Assembly: GCF_000949455.1 (NCBI RefSeq)
Contig: NZ_JXXK01000016.1
Location: 21,569-85,568 of the forward strand
DNA length: 64,000 nt
Direction of reading: 5' to 3'
Origin: Ruthenibacterium lactatiformans
GTDB taxonomy: Bacteria > Bacillota > Clostridia > Oscillospirales > Ruminococcaceae
How positions within the stretch are numbered: position 1 is the stretch's first letter; each line of letters begins with the position of its first letter. The position numbers were made by a program, and so were the translations under genes. The notes under the pieces were generated by a model. It saw nothing but the letters and a program-made list of their open reading frames with translations, was not told where the DNA came from and did not search any database. Of the stretch, positions 53,384-61,566 are shown piece by piece.

Positions 53384-53416
53384 CAAAAAAACAGAGGTCC
53401 TTATTCTGGAACCTCC
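53384..53416 (-). terminator. Intrinsic terminator at the end of the XRE regulator gene
   Basis: A short GGAGGTTCC/GGACCTC stem (one bulge) overlaps the stop codon and is followed on the minus strand by seven T (53384-53390). Confidence 0.55.
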
Positions 53417-53760
53417 GTTTCTCTGGCTTTCTTAATGCCCTCGGCTGTGGCTTCTATTACGACAAGCTCTTTTTCAGTCATGGAGTTTAGAAGTACATCA
53501 ATGTGTTTTCTGCAAGAGCTTGACCTTGCCCCTCCGTCCGCATGAATAAACTGGTCAACTGAAACGTCAAACATAGTAATGAGTTTAACAAAAAGGTCGA
53601 AACTGGGATACTGACCTTTGTTCTCAATATTCATAATGGTACGGGAGTCACGGTCTACTAATTCCGCAACATAGGCTTGTGTCCAGCCCTTTTCTTCTCT
53701 GGCTCGTTTGAGAGCCGCTCCGAGGCCGTGAAAGTCAAACCTTCTTTCATCTTGGTTCAT
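53401..53760 (-). CDS. XRE-family transcriptional regulator
   Basis: A 119-residue protein with an N-terminal Cro/CI helix-turn-helix (LKRAREEKGWTQAYVAELVDRDSRTIMNIENKGQYPSFDLFVKLITMFDVSVDQF) and a short helical C-terminus. The start is set at ATG 53760, 8 nt after AGGGTG, rather than ATG 53766. It is the only ICE gene on the minus strand and diverges from the HTH gene at 53914, like a phage-type switch. An inverted repeat overlaps its start. Confidence 0.87.
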   Translation of the reverse strand: MNQDERRFDFHGLGAALKRAREEKGWTQAYVAELVDRDSRTIMNIENKGQYPSFDLFVKLITMFDVSVDQFIHADGGARSSSCRKHIDVLLNSMTEKELVVIEATAEGIKKARETEVPE

Positions 53761-53810
53761 TCTCATATCACCCTATATCATTCTACATTTCGGGTTGAAT
53801 TATGAGAATG
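53758..53810. promoter_or_regulatory. Inverted repeat at the XRE gene start (operator candidate)
   Basis: CATTCTCATA (53758-53767) and TATGAGAATG (53801-53810) are perfect 10-bp complements spanning the regulator's start codon and leader. That is a natural place for self-repression. Confidence 0.6.
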
Positions 53811-53864
53811 TAATGAGATTTTACATTAAGTAGTATTTTATTTCGCATCCGTGTAGGCTCTAAC

Positions 53865-53893
53865 TTGTATTATTCGAGGTAGAGAACTATAAT
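53865..53893 (+). promoter_or_regulatory. Promoter for the HTH/two-component unit
   Basis: TTGTAT (53865-53870), 17 bp, TATAAT (53888-53893), 20 bp upstream of the 53914 ATG. Confidence 0.65.
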
Positions 53894-53913
53894 ATATCCT
53901 GTGGAGGTGCGAA

Positions 53914-54099
53914 ATGGACTATATGACATTGAAAGAGGCTGCCGAAAAGTGGGGCGTGACACCTCGTAGGGTAAATTATTATTGTGCCGGAGGGCGTATC
54001 CTCGGCGCTGTGAAAATGGCCGGTGTTTGGCTGCTCCCTAAAACTGCGGAGAAGCCTATGGATGCTCGTACAAAAGACTTTCGGAAAATAGATAAATAA
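53914..54099 (+). CDS. Small helix-turn-helix protein (excisionase/MerR-like)
   Basis: A 61-residue DNA-binding protein. MDYMTLKEAAEKWGVTPRRVNYYCAGGRI is an excisionase-family winged HTH. GTGGAGGTG precedes the ATG. It could be the ICE's recombination directionality factor or a regulator of the two-component unit 42 bp downstream. Its distance from the recombinase (6 kb) makes the first less certain. Confidence 0.72.
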   Translation: MDYMTLKEAAEKWGVTPRRVNYYCAGGRILGAVKMAGVWLLPKTAEKPMDARTKDFRKIDK

Positions 54100-54141
54100 T
54101 TGAAAAAGGATTGCTATATTTGCTGTTAGGAGGTGAGCATA

Positions 54142-54816
54142 ATGAATGCAAAGATACTGATTGCTGACGATGAAAGCGATATTGTTTCTATGCTCGGCAG
54201 CTTTTTTGAAAGCAAGGGCTTTCGTGTCTTGCCTGCTTCCAATGGTGCAGAAGCACTAAAGCAAGTGGAAAAACAACCGGATATTATTTTGCTTGACATC
54301 AATATGCCCGGAACGGACGGGTTAGAGGTTTGCAAGCGTATCCGCGATCACATATCCTGCCCAATCCTTTTTCTGACTGCCCGAATCGAAGATACAGATA
54401 AGGTAAACGGCTTTGCTGTTGGCGGCGACGATTACATTGTGAAGCCCTTTTCACTTATGGAACTTGAAGCGCGGGTGTGCGCTCATCTGCGCCGGGAAGC
54501 GCGACACAACTTTGAAGCGCAAGTCAAGTTTTCCGGTGATTTGACGATTGACTATTCGGAACGTTGCTTGTTCTTTGGCGATAAGCGTGTCGGTCTTGCA
54601 AAAAAGGAATTTGATATTGTGGAACTGCTTTCTCAAAATCCGGGACAGGTCTTTGATAAAGAATGGATTTATGAGCGTATTTGGGGTTATGACAGCGAGG
54701 GCGACAGCAGCGTTGTGGCAGAGCATATCCGCAGGATACGAACAAAGATTGCGGCATATACAGACCGGGTATATATTGAAACAGTTTGGGGGTGCGGATA
54801 TAAATGGTTAAAATAA
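54142..54816 (+). CDS. OmpR-family response regulator
   Basis: A 224-residue regulator. The receiver domain has Asp9-Asp10, the phosphorylated Asp52 in LLDINMPG and Lys in IVKPFS. The C-terminal winged helix ends in RIRTKIAAYTDRVYIETVWGCGYKW. ATG 54142 follows AGGAGG by 8 nt. It overlaps the histidine kinase gene by 13 bp and probably controls the adjacent ABC transporter, as VanR/BceR-like regulators do. Confidence 0.92.
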   Translation: MNAKILIADDESDIVSMLGSFFESKGFRVLPASNGAEALKQVEKQPDIILLDINMPGTDGLEVCKRIRDHISCPILFLTARIEDTDKVNGFAVGGDDYIVKPFSLMELEARVCAHLRREARHNFEAQVKFSGDLTIDYSERCLFFGDKRVGLAKKEFDIVELLSQNPGQVFDKEWIYERIWGYDSEGDSSVVAEHIRRIRTKIAAYTDRVYIETVWGCGYKWLK

Positions 54817-55982
54817 TGCGACCCGTACAAAATTTATCTCTGCGTAAAAGTCTTGTACTCTATATTGTTCTCTTTGTTATGTTCGCTCTTGCCCTATCAA
54901 TTATGACTGCTTCTGTATGTGAAACTGTCGCCGATAAAATCAATGAAAAGTACCCTAATACTGGCGAAAAATACTACTTGACGAATGAACAGGGGGAACG
55001 TTTGGGAGAAGGAACTTATATTTATAAGGAGCTGCCTGTCTTGAACGAACAAGACGAACAATTGCTTGCTATATTAGATTTGTTGCCAACCGTTACACCC
55101 CCTATTTATTCTGCATTCTGTATCATAGCGGCTGCGCTATTGTTTTACAAAAATAAACTGAAAAAACCGCTTGCTGAACTGCGGGCGGCTTCTGAAAAAA
55201 TAGCGAACAATGATTTGGACTTTTCAATCGACTATGACAGCAACGATGAATTGGGGCAGCTTTGCGCGTCCTTTGAAATCATGCGGACAACCCTTGCGGA
55301 TAATTTCTCTAAAATGTGGCGGCAAGTTGAAGAAAGAAAAGCACTCAACGCCGCTTTTGCTCACGATTTGCGTACCCCTCTGACGGTACTAAAAGGCTAT
55401 AATGAAATGCTGCAAGCCAGCGACAATTCCCAAACGAGGGAAACCGCCGCCACAATGGGAAAGCATATTTCCCGTATGGAAAACTATGTGAGCAGTATGA
55501 GCAATCTTAGGCGTATGGAAGATACGCAGCCGGATTACAAGTTGATTGACTTGCAACCGTTGGTATCTTCTTTATATGACAGCGCAAAAATCGTTTGTAC
55601 GAAAAACGGAAAAGAGTTGATTTTACAAAATGACATCCCTTTTTTGCAGCTATCTCTTGACAGTGCATTTATCTCACAGGTATGCAACAACTTGATTTCT
55701 AATGCTGTGCGGTATGCCCGTACTTTGGTAACAATATCTTTCGCCTTGCATGACAACGGTTTGCTGCTTTCCGTATCGGACGATGGGAATGGTTTTGATA
55801 AAGACAGCCTACAAAAAGCCGCAAATCCGTACTTCACAGGGGAAAGCAACCATTCCGAGCATTTCGGACTTGGGTTATATATTTGTAAGCTACTTTGTGA
55901 ACACCATAACGGTTATCTGAGGATTGAAAATACCGAAGTGGGAGCAAAAGTTTCCGCCTTCTTCAAAACTCCTGTCTTGTAG
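54804..55982 (+). CDS. Sensor histidine kinase
   Basis: A 392-residue membrane kinase with two membrane segments (about 16-38 and 100-116) around a small extracellular loop. A HAMP-like linker, the H-box AFAHDLRTPL with His187, N-box NNLISNAVRYA, and G-boxes DDGNGFD and GLGLYICKLL follow. It partners the response regulator. The short sensor loop is typical of kinases that sense cell-envelope stress, often through the partner transporter. Confidence 0.92.
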   Translation: MVKIMRPVQNLSLRKSLVLYIVLFVMFALALSIMTASVCETVADKINEKYPNTGEKYYLTNEQGERLGEGTYIYKELPVLNEQDEQLLAILDLLPTVTPPIYSAFCIIAAALLFYKNKLKKPLAELRAASEKIANNDLDFSIDYDSNDELGQLCASFEIMRTTLADNFSKMWRQVEERKALNAAFAHDLRTPLTVLKGYNEMLQASDNSQTRETAATMGKHISRMENYVSSMSNLRRMEDTQPDYKLIDLQPLVSSLYDSAKIVCTKNGKELILQNDIPFLQLSLDSAFISQVCNNLISNAVRYARTLVTISFALHDNGLLLSVSDDGNGFDKDSLQKAANPYFTGESNHSEHFGLGLYICKLLCEHHNGYLRIENTEVGAKVSAFFKTPVL

Positions 55983-56069
55983 ATAAAAAATAGATATTTA
56001 CCCGCTATACTCTCCATGAAAACACATGGAGAGTATTTTATTGCTCCCTATGGAGAAAGGAGCTTTTTT

Positions 56070-56945
56070 ATGGAATTAAAGACAGTTGGACTGACAAAAA
56101 AGTTCGGTTCCAAAATCGCCGTAGACGATTTGAATATTACTCTGGCTAATGGTGTCTACGGCTTGCTGGGCGCAAATGGCGCAGGAAAAACAACGCTAAT
56201 GCGGCTGCTTTGCAATATCCAAAATCCCACTTCCGGAAAAATACTGTTGAATGGGAAAAATGCTGTTGGGCTGGGTGAACGCTATCGAAGCCTCTTGGGC
56301 TACTTGCCCCAGCACTTCGGATATTACCCGGACTTTTCAGCGTTTGACTTCCTGCTATATGTTTCTGCCCTAAAAGGCTTGGACGAGAAGGCAGCGCGGA
56401 AGAAATCAAAAGAACTGCTGGAAGCGGTAGATTTATCAAAGGAAAGTAAGCACAAAATCAAAACTTTTTCGGGAGGCATGAAACAGCGTTTAGGGATTGC
56501 ACAAGCCATGCTCAATGATCCCCGCATTTTGATTTTAGACGAGCCGACGGCGGGGCTTGACCCGAAAGAGCGCGTCCGTTTCCGCAATTTGATTAGTGCC
56601 TTTTCCAAAGACCGCATTGTAATCCTGTCTACGCATATTGTTTCCGATGTGGAGTTTATCGCGGAGGAAATCATTATGATGAAGTCCGGGCAAATCATTC
56701 ATTTTGGAAATCCGCAGGAGATTACTTCTGAAATCAACGGTCAAGTATGGGAATGTACGGTTCCGACTGCCTATGCGGAAAAATACGCGGCTTCCTATAA
56801 TACAAGCAATCTGCGGAATACCAGCGAAAACCAGACAATCCTGCGGATTGTTGGAGATCGTCCGCCGATGGAAAATGCAGTAAGGGTACAGCCTACTTTG
56901 GAAGATTTGTACCTGTTCTATTTCAAAGGAGGCTGTGAAGAATGA
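56070..56945 (+). CDS. ABC transporter ATP-binding protein
   Basis: A 291-residue ATPase. Walker A GANGAGKTT (34-42), Q-loop YLPQHFGYYPDF, signature FSGGMKQRLG, Walker B ILILDEPTAGLDP and an H-loop STHIVSD are intact. ATG 56070 follows AAAGGAG. It overlaps the permease by 4 bp. With the two-component system it forms a likely peptide- or antibiotic-response cargo of the ICE; the substrate is unknown. Confidence 0.92.
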   Translation: MELKTVGLTKKFGSKIAVDDLNITLANGVYGLLGANGAGKTTLMRLLCNIQNPTSGKILLNGKNAVGLGERYRSLLGYLPQHFGYYPDFSAFDFLLYVSALKGLDEKAARKKSKELLEAVDLSKESKHKIKTFSGGMKQRLGIAQAMLNDPRILILDEPTAGLDPKERVRFRNLISAFSKDRIVILSTHIVSDVEFIAEEIIMMKSGQIIHFGNPQEITSEINGQVWECTVPTAYAEKYAASYNTSNLRNTSENQTILRIVGDRPPMENAVRVQPTLEDLYLFYFKGGCEE

Positions 56946-58018
56946 AAAAACTAATTTATTTTGAACTGCGGAAGATTTTTTCCAAGCGTTTATCTATGGT
57001 TACCCTTATCGGGATACTTCTATTCTCTGCTTTGCTTTCTTTTTCCACCTATCAAAACAAATACGCTTTTGACCAGAACGCCGGTGAAGGTTCCGGCAAA
57101 GCAGCAGTAGAAATCGACAAGGAAATCGCAGCAAAGTATGAAGGAATCCTGACCGATGAAAAAGTGCGACAAATGATGTCTGATTTTGCGCCGACATCAG
57201 ATTTGCATGGGTTGAATGCGGCCTATATTTACCAAAACGCCATGCAATCCGCAGCCTTTTCACGATTTTCAGATCTGAACGGAAATTGGAACGGATTGAG
57301 TGTTTCCGATGTGTTCGGTAATGAAGAAATCAAAATTGGCTATGTAGATGGTTGGCTTTCAACAAGTAAAAACATGGTGCGGGTTTTTATCGCGCTTGCT
57401 CTTGCGGTTATCATCATGCTTGCTCCGATTTTCTCCGGCGAGTATGAAGGCGTTGACAATATCATATTGACAAGCAAATACGGAAAAACCAAATGTGCTA
57501 CTGCAAAGGTAGTAGCTGGCATTCTCACCGCCATTCTCACCACTGCGCTGATAGTAGCTTTTAACTTATTTCTTGCGCGTGCTTTTTACGGAACGGAAGG
57601 ATTGAATTGCAGTATTCTATTTGCTCCCAGCGAATATGTTGAAGCATTTATCCCTTTTAATATCACCTGTGGGACGCTGCTCAAATATCAAATCCTGTTG
57701 GCATTTACCTGTACCATCAGCGTTACAGGAATTACATTGTTGATGTCTGCAATCAGTAAAAATCAGATTGTAGCTTTGGTTGCGGCAATGGCAATTTTTC
57801 TGTTCCCGGTTTTGCTGCCGATCCCGGAAACAAATCCATTGTTCCGATTGGTCGGGCTTCTTCCTGTCTACCATGTTCTGGCTGTTTCGCTTCTATCGGT
57901 GGAACAAATGAGCAACGGTATGCTGTATGCGATATGGGCAATCCCAACGGCATTGATCTTTTTGGGAATTGGCGCTGGTTTTTCTCGCCATATATTTGCG
58001 AAGCACCAAGTTTCATAA
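56942..58018 (+). CDS. ABC-2 type transporter permease
   Basis: A 358-residue membrane protein with six or more hydrophobic segments. The first segment is followed by an extracellular stretch of about 100 residues (residues 45-140), the pattern of ABC-2 exporters for lantibiotics or drugs. It completes the transporter with the preceding ATPase and ends 20 bp before a series of hairpins. Confidence 0.87.
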   Translation: MKKLIYFELRKIFSKRLSMVTLIGILLFSALLSFSTYQNKYAFDQNAGEGSGKAAVEIDKEIAAKYEGILTDEKVRQMMSDFAPTSDLHGLNAAYIYQNAMQSAAFSRFSDLNGNWNGLSVSDVFGNEEIKIGYVDGWLSTSKNMVRVFIALALAVIIMLAPIFSGEYEGVDNIILTSKYGKTKCATAKVVAGILTAILTTALIVAFNLFLARAFYGTEGLNCSILFAPSEYVEAFIPFNITCGTLLKYQILLAFTCTISVTGITLLMSAISKNQIVALVAAMAIFLFPVLLPIPETNPLFRLVGLLPVYHVLAVSLLSVEQMSNGMLYAIWAIPTALIFLGIGAGFSRHIFAKHQVS

Positions 58019-58094
58019 ATATGGAATAATCTGCCGCACGACGGCAAAAGAAAAAAAGCCGTCGTAAAGCAGACACATTCACACGCCCATGAAG

Positions 58095-58129
58095 CGGTGG
58101 CTTTGATTTTCAGAGCCGCCGTTTCTTTT
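58095..58129 (+). terminator. Intrinsic terminator after the ABC permease
   Basis: CGGTGGCTTTG/CAGAGCCGCCG stem with G-U pairs and an ATTTT loop, then TTTCTTTT. Confidence 0.65.
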
Positions 58130-58170
58130 CGTCTATCCTAAACCAACGACGACCTAACACCGTGTAAATC

Positions 58171-58211
58171 CACGGCGGCATATAGGAGGATTGCCGCCGT
58201 GTCTATTTTTG
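58171..58211 (+). terminator. Second hairpin terminator with a ribosome-site-like loop
   Basis: Perfect 10-bp stem CACGGCGGCA/TGCCGCCGTG followed by TCTATTTTTG. The 11-nt loop holds AGGAGGA, but no start codon follows at a useful distance. Confidence 0.6.
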
Positions 58212-58475
58212 CCTTTTTTCATAGTACCCATGACCTACATCAGTTAAAAAAAGCATAGCTCCGCCTCCGGGTTATTCCGGCTATGTATGCGAAATTTGTT
58301 GGAACCTTAATTGTTATGTCATTTCATGCGTCCGTGTGGCTTCATGCCGCCCGGGCGCTTTTGTGTTCTTATGGGGCTGCTTCGGGTCATGTTGGCCCGA
58401 AGTCATTCCCCAGTGTCGCTCCCCGCCGCCTTCGTTTCGGTCACTCATCAACCAACAACCGAAACGGAGGTCAAT

Positions 58476-58898
58476 ATGACTATTATCAATTTGCGGGACT
58501 ATTACCCATTCTATACATCGGATTGCTTCATGGAAGTATCGGAAGAAGTTGCAGAAATGTTCAAAGAGTTTGATCGTAAAGAGGCTGCCTACCGGCTGCG
58601 TACATACCGCCACAAAGCCTACTATTCCCTTGATCGGGATGACGGGCTGGAGCATGAAGCTGTCTTTGTTGCCTTATCTCCCCATGAACTGTATGAGCGG
58701 AAAGTGACCATGCAGGAACTTCACGCAGCGATTGCCAATCTGCCGGACAAACAGGCAAAACGGATTTATGCTCATTTCATTCTCGGCATGACCAAACAGG
58801 ACATTGCCCTGGCAGAGGGCGTCCATGAAAAAGTGGTTCGTGTCGCAATCGAGCGAGGTCTGCGGCGCTTAGAAAAAATTTTGAAAAATTCTTTGTAA
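58476..58898 (+). CDS. Sigma-70-like helix-turn-helix protein
   Basis: A 140-residue protein. The C-terminal 65 residues resemble sigma region 4 (LHAAIANLPDKQAKRIYAHFILGMTKQDIALAEGVHEKVVRVAIERGLRRLEKIL). The N-terminus lacks a recognisable region 2 core. GGAGG precedes ATG 58476. Such truncated sigma-like factors are usual in Tn1549-type ICEs near the recombinase, and probably act as transcription regulators of the element. Confidence 0.82.
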   Translation: MTIINLRDYYPFYTSDCFMEVSEEVAEMFKEFDRKEAAYRLRTYRHKAYYSLDRDDGLEHEAVFVALSPHELYERKVTMQELHAAIANLPDKQAKRIYAHFILGMTKQDIALAEGVHEKVVRVAIERGLRRLEKILKNSL

Positions 58899-59405
58899 GG
58901 CGTACCGATTTAGGCCGGAAAATGAAATGGCTTATGAGAGGCAAAACACTTCGGGTCACAATGGCCCGAGGTTCAGACAAGCCTCATGCAGATTGAAAAT
59001 TGAATAAAAAGACACCCGGATACGAAGGGGAACGCGCTGTGTGACAGACCCGCCATGACCTCGGATTTCAAAGAATACAGTCTTTGTAAAACTGAGCGAG
59101 CGAACAGGTCCATGCCATAGGTGGGGCAAGGCTGGCTCCACCGGAACAGGCGCAGAACCCGGATACTTGCGTTTAGTCACAGTCCGAGCGTTGAAGCGGC
59201 CTTGCAAGCCGTGAGCCGTCGCAGGCAATGAGAACGCCTTGCCATCAGAATGGGGAGAGTTGAAATACTATGGGGCATGAAGCCTATGTCCGTCCGGTGT
59301 GTCTGAAATGAAGTGAAAACCTATGGGGAGCCCCCGGCAATGCTGTCTGATGATAGGCCAACCGATCCGGCGCGGCTCCCCATCTTTTCAAAAAAGGAGC
59401 ACTTT
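58899..59405 (+). other. Structured non-coding region upstream of the 59406 gene
   Basis: No gene is visible. After an ICE hairpin repeat (58949-58971) come about 400 bp with many short complementary arms: CAAAG/CTTTG, CGGC/GCCG, GGCAA/TTGCC and GGGGAGCC/GGCTCCCC. Some words (GTGTGACAG, GTGTCTGAAA, AACCTATGGG) recall 5' domains of group II introns, but no domain V or maturase is present. A structured RNA or an intron remnant are both possible. Confidence 0.45.
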
Positions 59406-59609
59406 ATGGGAAATGCGTTTGGAATGATCCCCGGCTTGGAAACGGACGAATGGAGCAATGACGCCTGCCGCGGTTATGTCATTATGGCAATGGAGGACTG
59501 CGGATTTTCAAAGAAGGATATACGGCGTGTTGTGGGGCAGCTTTATGAAGTATTTGACCTCAACAGCGTGGAGGACGCCAAAGAAAAGTACCATTCCGGT
59601 CCTTACTGA
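59406..59609 (+). CDS. Small conserved ICE protein
   Basis: A 67-residue acidic protein (GLETDEWSNDACRGYVIMAMEDCGFSKKDIRRVVGQLYEVFDL), likely helical. AAAAAAGGAGC precedes the ATG. A hairpin repeat begins directly after the stop. Unknown function; similar small ORFs sit next to recombinases in related elements. Confidence 0.65.
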   Translation: MGNAFGMIPGLETDEWSNDACRGYVIMAMEDCGFSKKDIRRVVGQLYEVFDLNSVEDAKEKYHSGPY

Positions 59610-59650
59610 CCTCGGGCCACATCGACCCGAAGTGGAGAAAGCTCAAAGGG

Positions 59651-59675
59651 CGGCACCTGCTGGGTGCCGTCTTTT
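59651..59675 (+). terminator. Possible terminator between small ICE genes
   Basis: CGGCACC/GGTGCCG stem with a 5-nt loop, followed by TCTTTTG. The T-run is short. Confidence 0.4.
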
Positions 59676-59742
59676 GACATTTCCCCACGGGACAAGTGGG
59701 AAAGGCTGGCATATACACGCACTTTCGCAAAGGAGGTTTTCA

Positions 59743-59919
59743 ATGACGCAAGCTGTCACTTATGAACGAGAAACAAAGTCTGTCGCATTTCAAGGGAAGA
59801 TCATTGTGCTGGAAAGCCTCACGCCGGTACTTCCCCCGAAGGAGAAAGAACAGCGCAAAAAAGAAATTGAGCGCTGTCTTTTTGAGGTGTTCAGCAAATA
59901 TGGGGACAGATTTCCCTAA
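59743..59919 (+). CDS. Small ICE protein before the recombinase
   Basis: A 58-residue charged protein ending in IERCLFEVFSKYGDRFP, preceded by AAAGGAGG. It lies directly upstream of the recombinase promoter; its stop codon overlaps the shared control element. Function unknown. A similar short ORF commonly precedes serine recombinases of Clostridia ICEs, from memory. Confidence 0.65.
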   Translation: MTQAVTYERETKSVAFQGKIIVLESLTPVLPPKEKEQRKKEIERCLFEVFSKYGDRFP

Positions 59920-59960
59920 TCATTCGCAACATTGTTGTCCGGGGCTGCTGATGGTATAAT
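59903..59960 (+). promoter_or_regulatory. Recombinase promoter with the shared control element
   Basis: TTGTTG (59932-59937), 17 bp, TATAAT (59955-59960). The sequence upstream of the -35 (CTAATC, TTCGCAACATT) is shared with the relaxase promoter at 51366, and GGGACAG precedes both. Confidence 0.68.
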
Positions 59961-60008
59961 ATAGTTGTAAGGTTGGTAGCTCCATTCCAACAAGGAAAGG
60001 AGCCCAAT

Positions 60009-61517
60009 ATGGAATTTATCAGAGAAGATTGTATTTACGCAAGACAGTCAGTAGACCGCAAGGACAGTATCAGCATTGAAAGTCAGATCGACTTTTGCAA
60101 GTATGAATTGAAAGGCGGGAGCTGCCGGGTATTTAAGGACAAAGGCTATTCCGGTAAGAATACGGACAGACCGGAGTTTCAAAAGCTGCTGGGCGAGATC
60201 CGCAAAGGAAAGGTCCGGCGGGTCATCGTGTACAAGCTGGACCGTATAAGCCGCTCTATTCTGGACTTTGCAACGATGATGGAGCTGTTTCAAGAGTACG
60301 ATGTGGAGTTTGTATCCTCCACGGAAAAGTTTGATACTTCGACCCCGATGGGCCGGGCCATGCTGAATATCTGCATTGTATTCGCCCAGCTTGAACGTGA
60401 GACAATTCAGAAGCGTGTCACAGACGCCTACTATTCCCGGTGCCTGAAAGGCTTCCACATGAGCGGGCAGGCTCCATACGGTTATCAGTTAGAGCCTACT
60501 GTGGTAGAGGGTATCCGCACAAAGAAAATGGTTGCTGACCCCATAGCCGCCGACCATGTACGGCTGATGTTTGAAATGTACGCCGAACCGGAAACCTCCT
60601 TCGGAGATATTACCCGATACTTCGAGGAACATGATATAAAAATTTATGGCAAATCCATGTTCCGTACATTTCTTTCCCAGCTTTTAAGAAACCCCGTTTA
60701 CGCACAGGCTGATTTGGATCTGTACGAATTTTTCAAGAGTCAGGGTGCAGCGATTGTCAATGACGCTTCTGACTTTGCCGGAACAAACGGCTGCTATCTC
60801 TATCAGGGACGGGATGTGAAGGAGGACAAGGACAGGTGCTTAAAAGACCAGATACTTGTTATCGCTCCTCATGAAGCACTCATTTCCTCTGACACATGGC
60901 TGAAATGTCGAAAAAAACTTATGGCAAATACCACCTTCCAGCAGGGACGAAAACCGAAGAACACTTGGCTGGCCGGAAAAATCAAGTGCGGTCATTGTGG
61001 GTATGCTCTGAAAGCCACCCATGTACCAAACAGCACCGGGTATTTCCGCTGTACCAAACGGACGGAAAATAAAGGCTGTCCGGGCTGCGGGAAAATCCGC
61101 AAAGAAGAATTTGAGCAATTCATTTTCTCGGCCATGCAGGAAAAGTTCAAAGATTTTCAGATACTCCACGGCAGGGAGGAAAAAGTCAATCCGAAACTGA
61201 CAGCCTATCAAGTGGAACTGGCACAGGTGGAGGCAGAAATTGAAAAGCTGCTGGATACGCTGACCGGAGCCAATGCGACCTTGCTTGCCTACGCTAACAA
61301 AAAAATTGAAGAACTGGACACCCGACGCCAGACTATTTCAAAGGCAATCGCCGAATTGAGTGTTGAAACCATATCGCCCCAGCAGATAAAGAAGTTGTCC
61401 TATTATCTCGACAACTGGGACAGCATAGATTTTGACGACAAAAGAAAAGCCGCCGATGGTTTGATCTCTACGATCAAGGCCACCAGCGACCGTGTTCAGA
61501 TAGAGTGGAAAATCTGA
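60009..61517 (+). CDS. Large serine recombinase (ICE integrase/excisionase)
   Basis: A 502-residue site-specific recombinase that integrates and excises the ICE. The catalytic domain holds YARQS with Ser14, VYKLDRISRSILDF and TPMGRAMLNICIVFAQLERE. The recombinase domain contains APYGYQ. A zinc ribbon (CGHCGYALKATH .. CPGCGK) and a coiled-coil (residues 400-450) follow. ATG 60009 follows GGAAAGGAGC. It lies 65 bp from the right attachment site, as expected for this family (TnpX/TndX-like). Confidence 0.93.
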   Translation: MEFIREDCIYARQSVDRKDSISIESQIDFCKYELKGGSCRVFKDKGYSGKNTDRPEFQKLLGEIRKGKVRRVIVYKLDRISRSILDFATMMELFQEYDVEFVSSTEKFDTSTPMGRAMLNICIVFAQLERETIQKRVTDAYYSRCLKGFHMSGQAPYGYQLEPTVVEGIRTKKMVADPIAADHVRLMFEMYAEPETSFGDITRYFEEHDIKIYGKSMFRTFLSQLLRNPVYAQADLDLYEFFKSQGAAIVNDASDFAGTNGCYLYQGRDVKEDKDRCLKDQILVIAPHEALISSDTWLKCRKKLMANTTFQQGRKPKNTWLAGKIKCGHCGYALKATHVPNSTGYFRCTKRTENKGCPGCGKIRKEEFEQFIFSAMQEKFKDFQILHGREEKVNPKLTAYQVELAQVEAEIEKLLDTLTGANATLLAYANKKIEELDTRRQTISKAIAELSVETISPQQIKKLSYYLDNWDSIDFDDKRKAADGLISTIKATSDRVQIEWKI

Positions 61518-61566
61518 CATTTCCGCTCTATCGCCCCTCATTTCTATTTTATCTTGTTTGTACCCC

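Larger units (their letters stand above)
58019..58475. other. Non-coding gap with three hairpins and one ICE repeat
   Basis: No convincing gene. ACGACGGC/GCCGTCGT (58038-58065) surrounds an A-rich loop. CGGTGGCTTTG/CAGAGCCGCCG (58095-58121) is followed by TTTCTTTT and is a plausible terminator for the ABC genes. CACGGCGGCA/TGCCGCCGTG (58171-58201) is followed by TCTATTTTTG and carries TAGGAGGA in its loop. A 23-bp ICE hairpin lies at 58380-58402. Confidence 0.65.
35025..59632. repeat. Nineteen dispersed copies of a 23-bp ICE hairpin repeat
   Basis: Arms CYTCGGGYCA and YRRCCCGARG around a free 3-nt loop. Copies start at 35025 (inside parB), 35532, 37983, 39046, 41426, 42643, 43105, 43768, 46550, 46748, 48714, 49581, 50102, 51326, 51741, 53266, 58380, 58949 and 59610, each 23 bp (one ends in A instead of G). 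Most begin 0-10 bp after a stop codon and precede the next ribosome site. Loops include GCA, CAT, TGA, TGC, TAA, CGA, TAC, TCG, TGT, GTA, CAA and GAT. Arm changes mostly keep pairing through G-U. I found none outside the ICE. No T-runs follow, so they are not simple terminators. Confidence 0.9.

Noticed and set aside
58972..59405. A complete group II intron
   Set aside because: No maturase ORF, no domain V hairpin and no clear 3' end are present; only short words resemble domain I.
35025..59632. The recurring palindromes as a CRISPR array
   Set aside because: Copies are separated by whole genes (hundreds to thousands of bases), not by uniform spacers, and no cas genes are present.
35025..59632. 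The recurring palindromes as intrinsic terminators
   Set aside because: None is followed by a T-run, several lie inside genes, and downstream genes have ribosome sites immediately after them.
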